From contig CM059972.1 in assembly GCA_030490835.1 (NCBI GenBank), positions 46,293,452-46,357,451 on the forward strand: a DNA stretch of 64,000 nucleotides, written 5' to 3'. Below, piece after piece: positions 1 to 12,482 of the stretch. This DNA comes from Annona cherimola. Taxonomy: Eukaryota; Streptophyta; Magnoliopsida; Magnoliales; Annonaceae. The position numbers and the translations under genes were made by a program. The notes below the pieces were generated by a model. The model saw nothing but the letters and a program-made list of their open reading frames with translations. It did no database searches and had not been told where the DNA came from. The first letter of the stretch is position 1. Every line of letters starts with the position of its first letter.

Positions 1-230
1 TTCCTTTCGTCCAATTCAGTTGTTTTTGAATCCATTGCAATGCCTTAAAGTTTACTCGTTCTCATTACAGTCAAATCAAGTCAATTAGATTGAGTTGTAC
101 TCAATTCTACCAAATCAAAGTTCATTCTATCCAACTGACTTCATTTGATTCGATTTCAATGCCTTTAAGGTCATTCCTTGTCGTTCGAATGTAAATAAAA
201 TAAAGGGATTGTTGTTAATTGTTGTTGATT

Positions 231-582
231 GAAGTTCCTTTCGTCCAATTCAGTTGTTTTGAATCTATTGCAATGCGTTAAAGTTTACTCGTTCTACTTA
301 CAGTCAAATCACGTAAATTAGATTGAGTTGTACTCAATTCTAGCTAATCAAAGTTCCTTTCGTCCAATTCAATTGTTTTGAATCTATTGGAATGCGTTAA
401 AGTTTACTCGTTCTCCTTACAGTCAAATCAAGTCAATTAGATTGAGTTGTACTCAATTCTAGCTAATCAAAGTTCATTCTATCAAACTCAATTCATTTGA
501 TTCGATTTGAATACCTTTAAGGTCATCCCTTGTCGTTCGAATGTAAATGAAATGAATGGATTGATGTTGATTGTTGTTGATT
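231..582 (+). repeat. A-A-B unit 1 (extra A half)
   Basis: A half 231-349 is followed directly by a second A half 350-468, recognised by AAAGTTCCTTTCGTCCAATT where AAAGTTCATTC is expected, then by B half 469-582. The second A half has the private variant TTCAATTG. This is a 1.5-monomer unit and shifts the A/B register by 119 bp. Confidence 0.9.
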
Positions 583-1984
583 GAAGTTCCTTTCGTTCGA
601 ATTAGTTGTTTTGAATCTATTGGAATGCAATAAAGTTTACTCGTTCTACTTACAGTCAAATCAAGTCATTTAGTTTGAGTTTTACTCAATTCTATCTAGT
701 CAACAAAGTTCATTCTATCAAACTCAATACATTTGATTTGATTTGAATGTCTTTAAGGTCGTCCCTTGTCGTTCGAATGTAAATGAAATAAAGGGATTGT
801 TGTTAATTGTTGTTGATTGAAGTTTGTTTCCTCCGATTCAGTTGTTTTGAATCTATTGGAATGCGTTAAAGGTTACTCGTTCTCCTTAGAGTAGAATCAA
901 GTCAATTAGATTGAGTTGTACTTAATTCTAGCTAATCAAAGTTCATTCTATCAAACTCAATTCATTTGATTCGATTTGAATACCTTTAAGGTCTTCCCTT
1001 GTTATTCGAATGTAAATGAAATCATGGGATTGATGTTAATTGTTGTTGATTGAAGTTCCTTTCGTCCAATTCAGTTGTTTTGAATCTATTGCAATGCGTT
1101 AAAGTTTACTCGTTCTACTTACAGTCAAATCACGTCAATTAGATTGAGTTGTACTCAATTGTAGCTAATCGAAGTTCATTCTATCAAACTCAATTCATTT
1201 GATTCGATTTCAATGCCTTTAACGTCATTCCTTTTGGTTCGAATGTAAATGAAATAAAGGGATTGCTGTTAATTGTTGTTGATTGAAGTTCCTTTCCTCC
1301 GATTCAGTTGTTTTGAATCTTTTGAAATGCGTTAAAGTTTACTCGTTCTCACTACAGTCAAATCAAGTCAATTACATTTAGTTGTACTCAATTCTATCTA
1401 ATCAAAGTTCATTCTATCCAACGGAATTCATTTGATTCGATTTCAATGCCTTTAAGGTCATTGCTTGTCGTTCGAACGTAAATGAAATCAAGGGATTGTT
1501 GTTCATTGTTGTTGATTGAAGTTCCTTTCGTCCAATTCAGTTGTTTTTGAATCCATTGCAATGCCTTAAAGTTTACTCGTTCTCATTACAGTCAAATCAA
1601 GTCAATTAGATTGAGTTATACTCAATTCTACCAAATCAAAGTTCATTCTATCCAACTGACTTCATTTGATTCGATTTCAATGCCTTTAAGGTCATTCCTT
1701 GTCGTTCGAATGTAAATGAAATCATGGGATTGTTGTTAATTGTTGTTGATTGAAGTTCCTTTCGTCCAATTCAGTTGTTTTGAATCCATTGCAATGCCTT
1801 AAAGTTTACTCGTTCTCATTACAGTCAAATCAAGTCAATTAGATTGAGTTGTACTCAATTCTACCAAATCAAAGTTCATTCTATCCAACTGACTTCATTT
1901 GATTCGATTTCAATGCCTTTAAGGTCATTCCTTGTCGTTCGAATGTAAATGAAATCATGGAATTGTTGTTAATTGTTGTTGATT
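231..1984 (+). repeat. 4317-bp HOR, copy with 11 monomers missing (1754 bp)
   Basis: Runs from one extra-A-half block to the next. Its length is 4317 minus 2563, and 2563 is exactly 11 x 233. The retained ends match the flanks of the full copy at 1985: the start matches 1985-2800, and the end (AACGTCATTCCTTTTGGTTCG and following) matches the segment near 5490-5570. The loss therefore joined monomers 11 units apart in perfect register, within about 1052-1137. Confidence 0.82.
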
Positions 1985-2336
1985 GAAGTTCCTTTCGTCC
2001 AATTCAGTTGTTTTGAATCTATTGCAATGCGTTAAAGTTTACTCGTTCTACTTACAGTCAAATCACGTAAATTAGATTGAGTTGTACTCAATTCTAGCTA
2101 ATCAAAGTTCCTTTCGTCCAATTCAATTGTTTTGAATCTATTGGAATGCGTTAAAGTTTACTCGTTCTCGTTACAGTCAAATCAAGTCAATTAGATTGAG
2201 TTGTACTCAATTCTAGCTAATCAAAGTTCATTCTATCAAACTCAATTCATTTGATTCGATTTGAATACCTTTAAGGTCATCCCTTGTCGTTCGAATGTAA
2301 ATGAAATGAAGGGATTGATGTTGATTGTTGTTGATT
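1985..2336 (+). repeat. A-A-B unit 2
   Basis: A halves 1985-2103 and 2104-2222, B half 2223-2336. Same structure and private TTCAATTG variant as the unit at 231; the second A half reads CTCGTTACAG where unit 1 reads CTCCTTACAG. Confidence 0.9.
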
Positions 2337-5300
2337 GAAGTTCCTTTCGTTCGAATTAGTTGTTTTGAATCTATTGGAATGCAATAAAGTTTACTCGTTC
2401 TACTTACAGTCAAATCAAGTCATTTAGTTTGAGTTTTACTCAATTCTATCTAGTCAACAAAGTTCATTCTATCAAACTCAATACATTTGATTTGATTTGA
2501 ATGCCTTTAAGGTCGTCCCTTGTCGTTCGAATGTAAATGAAATAAAGGGATTGTTGTTAATTGTTGTTGATTGAAGTTCGTTTCCTCCGATTCAGTTATT
2601 TGAATCTATTGGAATGCGTTAAAGGTTACTCGTTCTCCTTAGAGTAGAATCAAGTCAATTAGATTGAATTGTACTTAATTCTAGCTAATCAAAGTTCATT
2701 CTATCAAACTCAATTCATTTGATTCGATTTGAATACCTTTAAGGTCTTCCCTTGTTGTTCGAATGTAAATGAAATCATGGGATTGTTGTTAATTGTTGTT
2801 GATTGAAGTTCCTTTCGTCCAATTCAGTTGTTTTGAATCTATTGCAATGCGTTAAAGTTTACTCGTTCTACTTACAATCAAATCACGTCGATTAGATTGA
2901 GTTGTACTCAATTCTACCTAATCAAAGTTCATTCCATCCAACTGACTTCATTTGATTCGATTTCAATGCCTTTAAGGTCATTCCTTGTCGTTCGAATGTA
3001 AATGAAATCATGGGATTGTTGTTAATTGTTGTTGATTGAAGTTCCTTTCGTCCAATTCAGTTGTTTTGAATCTATTGCAATGCGTTAAAGTTTACTCGTT
3101 CTACTTACAGTCAAATCACGTAAATTAGATTGAGTTGTACTCAATTGTAGCTAATCGAAGTTCATTCTATCAAACTCAATTCATTTGATTCGATTTCAAT
3201 GCCTTTAAGGTCATTCCTTGTCGTTCGAATGTAAATGAAATCAAGGGATTGTTGTTAATTGTTGTTTATGGAAGTTCCTTTCCTCCGATTCAGTTGTTTT
3301 GAATCTATTGGAATGCATTAAAGTTTACTCGTTCTACTTACAGTCAAATCGAGTCAATTAGATTGAGTTGTACTCAATTGTAGCTAATCAAAGTTCATTC
3401 TATCAAACTCAATTCATTTGATTCGATTTCAATGCCTTTAACGTCATTCCTTTTCGTTTGAATGTAAATGAAATAAAGGGATTGTTGTTAATTGTTGTTG
3501 ATTGAAGTTCCTTTCCTCCGATTCAGTTGTTTTGAATCTACGGGAATGCGTTAAAGTTTACTCGTTCTCCTTAGAGTAGAATCAAGTCAATTAGATTGAG
3601 TTGTACTTAATTCTAGCAAAACAAAGTTCATTCTATCAAAACTCAATTCATTTGATTCGATTTGAATACCTTTAAGGTCTTCCCTTGTCGTTCGAATGTA
3701 AATGAAATGAAGGGATTGATGTTGATTGTTGTTGATTGAAGTTCCTTTCGTCCGAATTAGTTGATTTGAATCTATTGCAATGCATTAAAGTTTACTCGTT
3801 GTAGTTACAGTCAAATCAAGTCAATTAGATTGAGTTGTACTCAATTCTAGCTAATCAAAGTTCATTCTATCCAACTCAATTCATTTGATTCGATTTCAAT
3901 GCCTTTAAGGTCATTCCTTGTCGTTCGAACGTAAATGAAATCAAGGGATTGTTGTTAATTGTTGTTGATTGAAGTTCCTTTCCTCCGATTCAGTTGTTTT
4001 GAATCTATTGGAATGCGTTAAAGTTTACTCGTTCTCATTACAGTCAAATCAAGTCAATTAGATTGAGTTGTACTCAATTCTAACTAATCAAAGTTCATTC
4101 TATCAAACTCAATTCATTTGATTCGATTTCAACGCCTTTGAGGTCATCCGTTGTCGTTCGAATGTAGATGAAATCAAGAGATTGATGTTGATTGTTGTTG
4201 ATTGAAGTTCCTTTCGTCCGAATTAGTTGTTTTGAATCTATTGCAATGCATTAAAGTTTACTCGTTCTAGTTACAGTCAAATCAAGTCAATTAGATTGAG
4301 TTGTACTCAATTCTAGCTAATCAAAGTTCATTCTATCCAACTCAATTCATTTGATTCGATTTCAATGCCTTTAAGGTCATTCCTTCTCGTTCGAACGTAA
4401 ATGAAATTAAGGGATTGTTGTTAATTGTTGTTGATTGAAGTTCCTTTCCTCCGATTCAGTTGTTTTGAATCTATTGGAATGCGTTAAAGTTTACTCGTTC
4501 TCCTTAGAGTAGAATCAAGTCAATTAGATTGAGTTGTACTTAATTCTAGCTAATCAAAGTTCATTCTCTCAAACTCAATTCATTTGATTCGATTTGACTA
4601 CCTTTAAGGTCTTCCCTTGTCGTTCGAATGTAAATGAAATGAAGGGATTGATGTTGATTGTTGTTGATTGAAGTTCCTTTCGTCCGAATTAGTTGTTTTG
4701 AATCTATTAGAATGCATTAAAGTTTACTCGTTCTACTTACAGTCAAATCACGTCAATTAGATTGAGTTGTACTCAATTCTACCTAATCAAAGTTCATTCC
4801 ATCCAACTGACTTCATTTGATTCGATTTCAATGCCTTTAACGTCAATCCTTTTCGTTCGAAAGTAAATGAAATAAAGGGATTGCTGTTAATTGTTGTTGA
4901 TTGAAGTTCCTTTCCTCCGATTCGGTTGTTTTGAATCTTTTGAAATGCGTTAAAGTTTACTCGTTCTCACTACAGTCAAATCAAGTCAATTACATTTAGT
5001 TGTACTCAATTCTAGCTAATCAAAGTTCATTCTATCAAACTCAATTCATTTGATTCGATTTCAATGCCTTTATGGTCATTCCTTGTCGTTCGAATGTAAA
5101 TGAAATAAAGGGATTGTTGATAATTGTTGTTGATTGAAGTTCCTTTCCTCCGATTCAGTTGTTTTGAATCTATTGGAATGCGTTAAAATTTACTCGTTCT
5201 CCTTAGAGTAGAATCAAGTCAATTAGATTGAGTTGTACTTAATTCTAGCTAATCAAAGTTCATTCTATCAAACTCAATTCATTTGATTCGATTTGAATAC

Positions 5301-6301
5301 CTTTAAGGTCTTCCCTTGTCGTACGAATGTAAATGAAATGAAGGGATTGATGTTGATTGTTGTTGATTGAAGTTCCTTTCGTCCGAATTAGTTGTTTTGA
5401 ATCTATTGGAATGCATTAAAGTTTACTCGTTCTACTTACAGTCAAATCACGTCAATTAGATTGAGTTGTACTCAATTGTAGCTAATCGAAGTTCATTCTA
5501 TCAAACTCAATTCATTTGATTCGATTTCAATGCCTTTAACGTCATTCCTTTTGGTTCGAATGTAAATGAAATAAAGGGATTGCTGTTAATTGTTGTTGAT
5601 TGAAGTTCCTTTCCTCCGATTCAGTTGTTTTGAATCTTTTGAAATGCGTTAAAGTTTACTCGTTCTCACTACAGTCAAATCAAGTCAATTACATTTAGTT
5701 GTACTCAATTCTATCTAATCAAAGTTCATTCTATCCAACGGAATTCATTTGATTCGATTTCAATGCCTTTAAGGTCATTGCTTGTCGTTCGAACGTAAAT
5801 GAAATCAAGGGATTGTTGTTCATTGTTGTTGATTGAAGTTCCTTTCGTCCAATTCAGTTGTTTTTGAATCCATTGCAATGCCTTAAAGTTTACTCGTTCT
5901 CATTACAGTCAAATCAAGTCAATTAGATTGAGTTATACTCAATTCTACCAAATCAAAGTTCATTCTATCCAACTGACTTCATTTGATTCGATTTCAATGC
6001 CTTTAAGGTCATTCCTTGTCGTTCGAATGTAAATGAAATCATGGGATTGTTGTTAATTGTTGTTGATTGAAGTTCCTTTCGTCCAATTCAGTTGTTTTGA
6101 ATCCATTGCAATGCCTTAAAGTTTACTCGTTCTCATTACAGTCAAATCAAGTCAATTAGATTGAGTTGTACTCAATTCTACCAAATCAAAGTTCATTCTA
6201 TCCAACTGACTTCATTTGATTCGATTTCAATGCCTTTAAGGTCATTCCTTGTCGTTCGAATGTAAATGAAATCATGGAATTGTTGTTAATTGTTGTTGAT
6301 T
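1985..6301 (+). repeat. 4317-bp HOR, full reference copy
   Basis: The most complete copy, used as reference: 18 monomers plus one extra A half. It carries each diagnostic variant once: the extra A half at its start, the CAACAAAG 3-bp insertion near 2456, TTATTTG at about 2597, CGGG at 3541, an AAAACTC 1-bp insertion near 3636 and the five-T variant at 5861. The four small length variants (+3, -1, +1, +1) account for the +4 bp relative to 18 x 233 + 119. Confidence 0.85.
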
Positions 6302-6653
6302 GAAGTTCCTTTCGTCCAATTCAGTTGTTTTGAATCTATTGCAATGCGTTAAAGTTTACTCGTTCTACTTACAGTCAAATCACGTAAATTAGATTGAGTT
6401 GTACTCAATTCTAGCTAATCAAAGTTCCTTTCGTCCAATTCAATTGTTTTGAATCTATTGGAATGCGTTAAAGTTTACTCGTTCTCGTTACAGTCAAATC
6501 AAGTCAATTAGATTGAGTTGTACTCAATTCTAGCTAATCAAAGTTCATTCTATCAAACTCAATTCATTTGATTCGATTTGAATACCTTTAAGGTCATCCC
6601 TTGTCGTTCGAATGTAAATGAAATGAAGGGATTGATGTTGATTGTTGTTGATT
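6302..6653 (+). repeat. A-A-B unit 3
   Basis: A halves 6302-6420 and 6421-6539, B half 6540-6653. It lies 4317 bp after unit 2 and is nearly identical to it. Confidence 0.9.
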
Positions 6654-7817
6654 GAAGTTCCTTTCGTTCGAATTAGTTGTTTTGAATCTATTGGAATGCA
6701 ATAAAGTTTACTCGTTCTACTTACAGTCAAATCAAGTCATTTAGTTTGAGTTTTACTCAATTCTATCTAGTCAAAGTTCATTCTATCAAACTCAATACAT
6801 TTGATTTGATTTGAATGCCTTTAAGGTCGTCCCTTGTCGTTCGAATGTAAATGAAATAAAGGGATTGTTGTTAATTGTTGTTGATTGAAGTTCGTTTCCT
6901 CCGATTCAGTTATTTGAATCTATTGGAATGCGTTAAAGGTTACTCGTTCTCCTTAGAGTAGAATCAAGTCAATTAGATTGAATTGTACTTAATTCTAGCT
7001 AATCAAAGTTCATTCTATCAAACTCAATTCATTTGATTCGATTTGAATACCTTTAAGGTCTTCCCTTGTTGTTCGAATGTAAATGAAATCATGGGATTGT
7101 TGTTAATTGTTGTTGATTGAAGTTCCTTTCGTCCAATTCAGTTGTTTTGAATCTATTGCAATGCGTTAAAGTTTACTCGTTCTACTTACAATCAAATCAC
7201 GTCGATTAGATTGAGTTGTACTCAATTCTACCTAATCAAAGTTCATTCCATCCAACTGACTTCATTTGATTCGATTTCAATGCCTTTAAGGTCATTCCTT
7301 GTCGTTCGAATGTAAATGAAATCATGGGATTGTTGTTAATTGTTGTTGATTGAAGTTCCTTTCGTCCAATTCAGTTGTTTTGAATCTATTGCAATGCGTT
7401 AAAGTTTACTCGTTCTACTTACAGTCAAATCACGTAAATTAGATTGAGTTGTACTCAATTGTAGCTAATCGAAGTTCATTCTATCAAACTCAATTCATTT
7501 GATTCGATTTCAATGCCTTTAAGGTCATTCCTTGTCGTTCGAATGTAAATGAAATCAAGGGATTGTTGTTAATTGTTGTTTATGGAAGTTCCTTTCCTCC
7601 GATTCAGTTGTTTTGAATCTATTGGAATGCATTAAAGTTTACTCGTTCTACTTACAGTCAAATCGAGTCAATTAGATTGAGTTGTACTCAATTGTAGCTA
7701 ATCAAAGTTCATTCTATCAAACTCAATTCATTTGATTCGATTTCAATGCCTTTAACGTCATTCCTTTTCGTTTGAATGTAAATGAAATAAAGGGATTGTT
7801 GTTAATTGTTGTTGATT

Positions 7818-8169
7818 GAAGTTCCTTTCCTCCGATTCAGTTGTTTTGAATCTACGGGAATGCGTTAAAGTTTACTCGTTCTCCTTACAGTCAAATCACG
7901 TAAATTAGATTGAGTTGTACTCAATTCTAGCTAATCAAAGTTCCTTTCGTCCAATTCAATTGTTTTGAATCTATTGGAATGCGTTAAAGTTTACTCGTTC
8001 TCGTTACAGTCAAATCAAGTCAATTAGATTGAGTTGTACTCAATTCTAGCTAATCAAAGTTCATTCTATCAAACTCAATTCATTTGATTCGATTTGAATA
8101 CCTTTAAGGTCATCCCTTGTCGTTCGAATGTAAATGAAATGAAGGGATTGATGTTGATTGTTGTTGATT
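7818..8169 (+). repeat. A-A-B unit 4, first A half is a recombinant
   Basis: A halves 7818-7936 and 7937-8055, B half 8056-8169. The first A half begins as the CTACGGG type 1 monomer and switches to the usual first A half of these units at CTTA, 7884-7887. See the 1516-bp duplication. Confidence 0.88.
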
Positions 8170-9333
8170 GAAGTTCCTTTCGTTCGAATTAGTTGTTTTG
8201 AATCTATTGGAATGCAATAAAGTTTACTCGTTCTACTTACAGTCAAATCAAGTCATTTAGTTTGAGTTTTACTCAATTCTATCTAGTCAACAAAGTTCAT
8301 TCTATCAAACTCAATACATTTGATTTGATTTGAATGCCTTTAAGGTCGTCCCTTGTCGTTCGAATGTAAATGAAATAAAGGGATTGTTGTTAATTGTTGT
8401 TGATTGAAGTTCGTTTCCTCCGATTCAGTTATTTGAATCTATTGGAATGCGTTAAAGGTTACTCGTTCTCCTTAGAGTAGAATCAAGTCAATTAGATTGA
8501 ATTGTACTTAATTCTAGCTAATCAAAGTTCATTCTATCAAACTCAATTCATTTGATTCGATTTGAATACCTTTAAGGTCTTCCCTTGTTGTTCGAATGTA
8601 AATGAAATCATGGGATTGTTGTTAATTGTTGTTGATTGAAGTTCCTTTCGTCCAATTCAGTTGTTTTGAATCTATTGCAATGCGTTAAAGTTTACTCGTT
8701 CTACTTACAATCAAATCACGTCGATTAGATTGAGTTGTACTCAATTCTACCTAATCAAAGTTCATTCCATCCAACTGACTTCATTTGATTCGATTTCAAT
8801 GCCTTTAAGGTCATTCCTTGTCGTTCGAATGTAAATGAAATCATGAGATTGTTGTTAATTGTTGTTGATTGAAGTTCCTTTCGTCCAATTCAGTTGTTTT
8901 GAATCTATTGCAATGCGTTAAAGTTTACTCGTTCTACTTACAGTCAAATCACGTAAATTAGATTGAGTTGTACTCAATTGTAGCTAATCGAAGTTCATTC
9001 TATCAAACTCAATTCATTTGATTCGATTTCAATGCCTTTAAGGTCATTCCTTGTCGTTCGAATGTAAATGAAATCAAGGGATTGTTGTTAATTATTGTTT
9101 ATGGAAGTTCCTTTCCTCCGATTCAGTTGTTTTGAATCTATTGGAATGCATTAAAGTTTACTCGTTCTACTTACAGTCAAATCGAGTCAATTAGATTGAG
9201 TTGTACTCAATTGTAGCTAATCAAAGTTCATTCTATCAAACTCAATTCATTTGATTCGATTTCAATGCCTTTAACGTCATTCCTTTTCGTTTGAATGTAA
9301 ATGAAATAAAGGGATTGTTGTTAATTGTTGTTG
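7818..9333 (+). repeat. 1516-bp segmental duplicate of 6302-7817
   Basis: Matches the preceding 1516 bp with scattered single-base differences. Length is about six monomers plus one extra A half. Both ends are internal to the array, so it is a tandem duplication from unequal exchange between an A-A-B unit and a CTACGGG monomer 1516 bp away. Confidence 0.85.
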
Positions 9334-12134
9334 ATTGAAGTTCCTTTCCTCCGATTCAGTTGTTTTGAATCTACGGGAATGCGTTAAAGTTTACTCGTTC
9401 TCCTTAGAGTAGAATCAAGTCAATTAGATTGAGTTGTACTTAATTCTAGCAAAACAAAGTTCATTCTATCAAAACTCAATTCATTTGATTCGATTTGAAT
9501 ACCTTTAAGGTCTTCCCTTGTCGTTCGAATGTAAATGAAATGAAGGGATTGATGTTGATTGTTGTTGATTGAAGTTCCTTTCGTCCGAATTAGTTGATTT
9601 GAATCTATTGCAATGCATTAAAGTTTACTCGTTGTAGTTACAGTCAAATCAAGTCAATTAGATTGAGTTGTACTCAATTCTAGCTAATCAAAGTTCATTC
9701 TATCCAACTCAATTCATTTGATTCGATTTCAATGCCTTTAAGGTCATTCCTTGTCGTTCGAACGTAAATGAAATCAAGGGATTGTTGTTAATTGTTGTTG
9801 ATTGAAGTTCCTTTCCTCCGATTCAGTTTTTTTGAATCTATTGGAATGCGTTAAAGTTTACTCGTTCTCATTACAGTCAAATCAAGTCAATTAGATTGAG
9901 TTGTACTCAATTCTAACTAATCAAAGTTCATTCTATCAAACTCAATTCATTTGATTCGATTTCAACGCCTTTGAGGTCATCCGTTGTCGTTCGAATGTAG
10001 ATGAAATCAAGAGATTGATGTTGATTGTTGTTGATTGAAGTTCCTTTCGTCCGAATTAGTTGTTTTGAATCTATTGCAATGCATTAAAGTTTACTCGTTC
10101 TAGTTACAGTCAAATCAAGTCAATTAGATTGAGTTGTACTCAATTCTAGCTAATCAAAGTTCATTCTATCCAACTCAATTCATTTGATTCGATTTCAATG
10201 CCTTTAAGGTCATTCCTTCTCGTTCGAACGTAAATGAAATTAAGGGATTGTTGTTAATTGTTGTTGATTGAAGTTCCTTTCCTCCGATTCAGTTGTTTTG
10301 AATCTATTGGAATGCGTTAAAGTTTACTCGTTCTCCTTAGAGTAGAATCAAGTCAATTAGATTGAGTTGTACTTAATTCTAGCTAATCAAAGTTCATTCT
10401 CTCAAACTCAATTCATTTGATTCGATTTGACTACCTTTAAGGTCTTCCCTTGTCGTTCGAATGTAAATGAAATGAAGGGATTGATGTTGATTGTTGTTGA
10501 TTGAAGTTCCTTTCGTCCGAATTAGTTGTTTTGAATCTATTAGAATGCATTAAAGTTTACTCGTTCTACTTACAGTCAAATCACGTCAATTAGATTGAGT
10601 TGTACTCAATTCTACCTAATCAAAGTTCATTCCATCCAACTGACTTCATTTGATTCGATTTCAATGCCTTTAACGTCAATCCTTTTCGTTCGAAAGTAAA
10701 TGAAATAAAGGGATTGCTGTTAATTGTTGTTGATTGAAGTTCCTTTCCTCCGATTCGGTTGTTTTGAATCTTTTGAAATGCGTTAAAGTTTACTCGTTCT
10801 CACTACAGTCAAATCAAGTCAATTACATTTAGTTGTACTCAATTCTAGCTAATCAAAGTTCATTCTATCAAACTCAATTCATTTGATTCGATTTCAATGC
10901 CTTTATGGTCATTCCTTGTCGTTCGAATGTAAATGAAATAAAGGGATTGTTGATAATTGTTGTTGATTGAAGTTCCTTTCCTCCGATTCAGTTGTTTTGA
11001 ATCTATTGGAATGCGTTAAAATTTACTCGTTCTCCTTAGAGTAGAATCAAGTCAATTAGATTGAGTTGTACTTAATTCTAGCTAATCAAAGTTCATTCTA
11101 TCAAACTCAATTCATTTGATTCGATTTGAATACCTTTAAGGTCTTCCCTTGTCGTACGAATGTAAATGAAATGAAGGGATTGATGTTGATTGTTGTTGAT
11201 TGAAGTTCCTTTCGTCCGAATTAGTTGTTTTGAATCTATTGGAATGCATTAAAGTTTACTCGTTCTACTTACAGTCAAATCACGTCAATTAGATTGAGTT
11301 GTACTCAATTGTAGCTAATCGAAGTTCATTCTATCAAACTCAATTCATTTGATTCGATTTCAATGCCTTTAACGTCATTCCTTTTGGTTCGAATGTAAAT
11401 GAAATAAAGGGATTGCTGTTAATTGTTGTTGATTGAAGTTCCTTTCCTCCGATTCAGTTGTTTTGAATCTTTTGAAATGCGTTAAAGTTTACTCGTTCTC
11501 ACTACAGTCAAATCAAGTCAATTACATTTAGTTGTACTCAATTCTATCTAATCAAAGTTCATTCTATCCAACGGAATTCATTTGATTCGATTTCAATGCC
11601 TTTAAGGTCATTGCTTGTCGTTCGAACGTAAATGAAATCAAGGGATTGTTGTTCATTGTTGTTGATTGAAGTTCCTTTCGTCCAATTCAGTTGTTTTTGA
11701 ATCCATTGCAATGCCTTAAAGTTTACTCGTTCTCATTACAGTCAAATCAAGTCAATTAGATTGAGTTATACTCAATTCTACCAAATCAAAGTTCATTCTA
11801 TCCAACTGACTTCATTTGATTCGATTTCAATGCCTTTAAGGTCATTCCTTGTCGTTCGAATGTAAATGAAATCATGGGATTGTTGTTAATTGTTGTTGAT
11901 TGAAGTTCCTTTCGTCCAATTCAGTTGTTTTGAATCCATTGCAATGCCTTAAAGTTTACTCGTTCTCATTACAGTCAAATCAAGTCAATTAGATTGAGTT
12001 GTACTCAATTCTACCAAATCAAAGTTCATTCTATCCAACTGACTTCATTTGATTCGATTTCAATGCCTTTAAGGTCATTCCTTGTCGTTCGAATGTAAAT
12101 GAAATCATGGAATTGTTGTTAATTGTTGTTGATT

Positions 12135-12479
12135 GAAGTTCCTTTCGTCCAATTCAGTTGTTTTGAATCTATTGCAATGCGTTAAAGTTTACTCGTTCTA
12201 CTTACAGTCAAATCACGTAAATTAGATTGAGTTGTACTCAATTCTAGCTAATCAAAGTTCCTTTCGTCCAATTCAATTGTTTTGAATCTATTGGAATGCG
12301 TTAAAGTTTACTCGTTCTCGTTACAGTCAAATCAAGTCAATTAGATTGAGTTGTACTCAATTCTAGCTAATCAAAGTTCATTCTATCAAACTCAATTCAT
12401 TTGATTCGATTTGAATACCTTTAAGGTCATCCCTTGTCGTTCGAATGTAAATGAAATGAAGGGATTGATGTTGATTGTT
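12135..12479 (+). repeat. A-A-B unit 5, B half truncated at its right end
   Basis: A halves 12135-12253 and 12254-12372. The B half starts at 12373 and loses its last bases, together with the start of the next A half, to the 22-bp deletion near 12477. Confidence 0.87.
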
Positions 12480-12482
12480 CGA
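12475..12482 (+). other. 22-bp deletion with GTT microhomology
   Basis: Other A-A-B copies read GATTGTTGTTGATT and then, 22 bases later, CGTTCGAATTAG; here GATTGTT runs straight into CGAATTAG. The missing piece is flanked by GTT on both sides, a 3-base microhomology. It removes the end of one B half and the start of the next A half and is one of very few indels here that are not whole repeat units. Confidence 0.85.

Larger units (their letters stand above)
6302..12134 (+). repeat. 4317-bp HOR, copy enlarged by an internal 1516-bp duplication (5833 bp)
   Basis: Two extra-A-half blocks occur here, at 6302 and 7818, 1516 bp apart, and the next comes 4317 bp later at 12135. The segment 6368-7884 was therefore duplicated to 7884-9400. 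The hybrid A half at 7818-7936, with CTACGGG on its left and ACAGTCAAATCACGTAAATT on its right, marks the join. Remaining differences between the duplicates are single bases, for example TCATGGG against TCATGAG (about 7327 and 8842). Confidence 0.86.
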
